From contig CAZHQC010000119.1 of NCBI GenBank assembly GCA_964534135.1, forward strand, positions 1-6,530: 6,530 bases of DNA, written 5' to 3'. Numbering within the stretch: position 1 is the stretch's first letter; each line of letters begins with the position of its first letter. The notes under the pieces were generated by a model that had not been told where the DNA came from, ran no database searches, and was given only the letters and a program-made list of their open reading frames with translations. Made by a program: the position numbers and the translations under genes. This DNA comes from JAKLQJ01 sp964534135 (lineage in GTDB: Bacteria; Elusimicrobiota; Elusimicrobia; Elusimicrobiales; UBA9959). Shown here piece after piece: positions 5,766 through 6,530 of this stretch.

Positions 5766-6038
5766 TCATTTTTCATTTTTTTTAAGCCAGTTATTCTCAT
5801 ATTTTAACTCGCCTATGCTTTTATATAATTCGGAAACTTTCTTTTTTTCTTGGGCTTTTTCCTTATCTTTACGTTTGCTGAATATTTCCGCACAATTACC
5901 AAGCAAGTCCTTCTTCCAATGATTTATCAGATTTACATGCGTTCCGTATAAAAAACTTATTTGCGCCAAGGTTTTTTAGCTTTTTATAGCTTCCAATGTC
6001 ACTTTCGCTTTAAACTTTGCTTCGAATTTTTTCCTCAT
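5766..6038 (-). pseudogene. Decayed IS3-family transposase OrfA
   Basis: Read leftward from the ATG at 6038, the frame encodes MRKKFEAKFKAKVTLEAIKS, then a TAA at 5978-5976, then KTLAQISFLYGTHVNLINHW and on to LKKNEK and TGA at 5766. The full 90-codon frame matches the OrfA layout: an N-terminal helix-turn-helix with LAQISFLYGTHVNLINHWKK, an AEIFSKRKDKEK stretch and a C-terminal coiled coil ELYKSIGELKYENNWLKK. The stop at codon 21 breaks it. AGGAGG (6050-6045) sits 6 bp before the ATG. A run of eight As near the 3' end resembles the -1 frameshift site used to make OrfAB, but no orfB sequence follows. OrfA normally binds the element ends; this copy should be inactive. Confidence 0.85.
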
Positions 6039-6118
6039 TTTAAGCCTCCTTAAGTTTATGATACTTATTTTTTTACACCTTAAGTCAGCCTTAAAAATGG
6101 TTCAGTTTTCCTAATCCA
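5766..6118 (-). mobile_element. Truncated IS3-family insertion sequence
   Basis: On the minus strand the element appears to start near 6118 with TGGATTAGGAAAACTGAACC, the TG-initiated style of IS3-family ends. About 80 bp of leader lead to the broken orfA. The catalytic orfB (DDE domain) and the other end are absent, because unrelated repeat-rich sequence starts just after the orfA stop. The left boundary given is the orfA end, not a proven element end. Confidence 0.6.
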
Positions 6119-6127
6119 GTATAGACA

Positions 6128-6164
6128 TAGGTCAAAAGACCTAAAAAACAGGGACTAATGACCC
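6128..6164. promoter_or_regulatory. Two tandem palindromes, likely operator pair
   Basis: TAGGTC-AAAA-GACCTA (6128-6143) is a perfect palindrome with a 4-base centre. GGGAC-TAAT-GACCC (6151-6164) has the same layout with one internal mismatch. Their centres are 22 bp apart, about two helical turns, and the second ends one base before the -35 box. This fits a dimeric regulator binding twice upstream of the promoter. The regulator is unknown. Confidence 0.5.
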
Positions 6165-6165
6165 T

Positions 6166-6193
6166 TTGAAGGAAGCTGCTTTTCCTATATGAT
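6166..6193 (+). promoter_or_regulatory. Sigma-70-like promoter of the exported-protein gene
   Basis: TTGAAG (6166-6171) and TATGAT (6188-6193) are separated by 16 bp. The predicted transcript starts near 6200, giving a leader of about 55 bases before the ATG at 6255. The spacer contains a weak inverted repeat, AGGAAG (6170-6175) against TTTCCT (6181-6186). Confidence 0.55.
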
Positions 6194-6254
6194 ACAAAGG
6201 AAGGATGAAGTTTGCGCTAAAAAAATTAAAGTAAAAAACATTAAGGAGAACAAA

Positions 6255-6530
6255 ATGAAAAAAGTAATATATGTCGCAATAGTACTGTTGCTAGGGACCG
6301 GCGTCTCTTATTGTGAAGAATCCGCTTTAGATTTACTAAAGAATTTTGCTCAGCCTTTGCTAACAGACGAAATAGTTATACCTAGCGTAAACAAAAGCCG
6401 TGTTGTTGATAATTCGGTTGAACAATTCAATGAAAACAAATTCATAGGGTCCAACTTGAAAGTTTCCGCTTTTGAAGGGAAAGTGGTTGTCTTTGAAGGT
6501 GTCAATCTCGCCCAACAGGACTTAAGTATG
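6255..6530 (+). CDS. Exported protein of unknown function, 3' end outside window
   Basis: The first 92 codons are open to the window end. AAGGAG (6243-6248) is 6 bp before the ATG, so this start is well supported. The protein begins MKKVIYVAIVLLLGTGVSYC followed by EESALDLL. This is a classic signal peptide with two lysines and a hydrophobic core. Cleavage near residue 20 is likely; the VSYC context is a poor lipobox because of Tyr at -1, so a lipoprotein is less likely. The mature part seen so far is mixed polar and hydrophobic with no cysteine after residue 20 and no motif I recognise. It has its own promoter and probable operator pair, and is not part of the importer operon. Confidence 0.8.
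   Translation, partial: MKKVIYVAIVLLLGTGVSYCEESALDLLKNFAQPLLTDEIVIPSVNKSRVVDNSVEQFNENKFIGSNLKVSAFEGKVVVFEGVNLAQQDLSM

Noticed and set aside
5044..6254. tRNA, CRISPR array, RNase P RNA, tmRNA or hammerhead ribozyme
   Set aside because: I saw no cloverleaf with a T-loop, no regular repeat-spacer pattern and no conserved core motifs of these RNAs.

Overview
The window looks like a piece of chromosome from a low-GC Gram-negative bacterium, probably an anaerobe. The evidence is AT-rich coding DNA, a lipoprotein-type solute-binding protein, a full importer operon and a small clostridial/thermotogal-type ferredoxin. The phylum cannot be fixed from the sequence. An Elusimicrobiota-like host is only a guess from the overall look of genes and intergenic palindromes.

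Layout. Bases 1-88 hold a short direct repeat, possibly the end of an insertion sequence, and a promoter. Bases 149-4729 are a co-directional four-gene carbohydrate ABC importer of the maltose/maltodextrin (CUT1) type: lipoprotein binding protein, MalF-type permease, MalG-type permease and MalK-type ATPase. The binding protein captures sugar outside the inner membrane, the two permeases form the channel, and the ATPase docks on their EAA loops. A 62-residue [4Fe-4S] ferredoxin (4797-4985) follows in the same direction with its own strong ribosome binding sites. A strong intrinsic terminator (5009-5043) ends the block.

The MalF-MalG junction (2571-2731) is unusual. The last coding bases of the MalF gene occur twice, 125 bp apart, and three of their four base differences are silent in the MalF frame. 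The intervening ~90 bp is rich in inverted repeats and carries a 35-codon mini-ORF. That mini-ORF starts inside the MalF stop region and ends on the GTG start of the MalG gene.

Bases 5044-6120 contain no intact gene. They hold nested inverted repeats, hairpins, a diverged direct repeat and a decayed IS3-family orfA. The most striking part is a GC-rich island (5306-5532) whose two ends pair over about 27 bp. Every base difference between its arms is a G-U wobble if the minus strand is transcribed, so it is the best candidate for an undescribed structured RNA. Bases 6128-6193 are a promoter region with two palindromes spaced 22 bp apart. It lies upstream of an unrecognised exported protein (6255 onward) that is cut by the window end.
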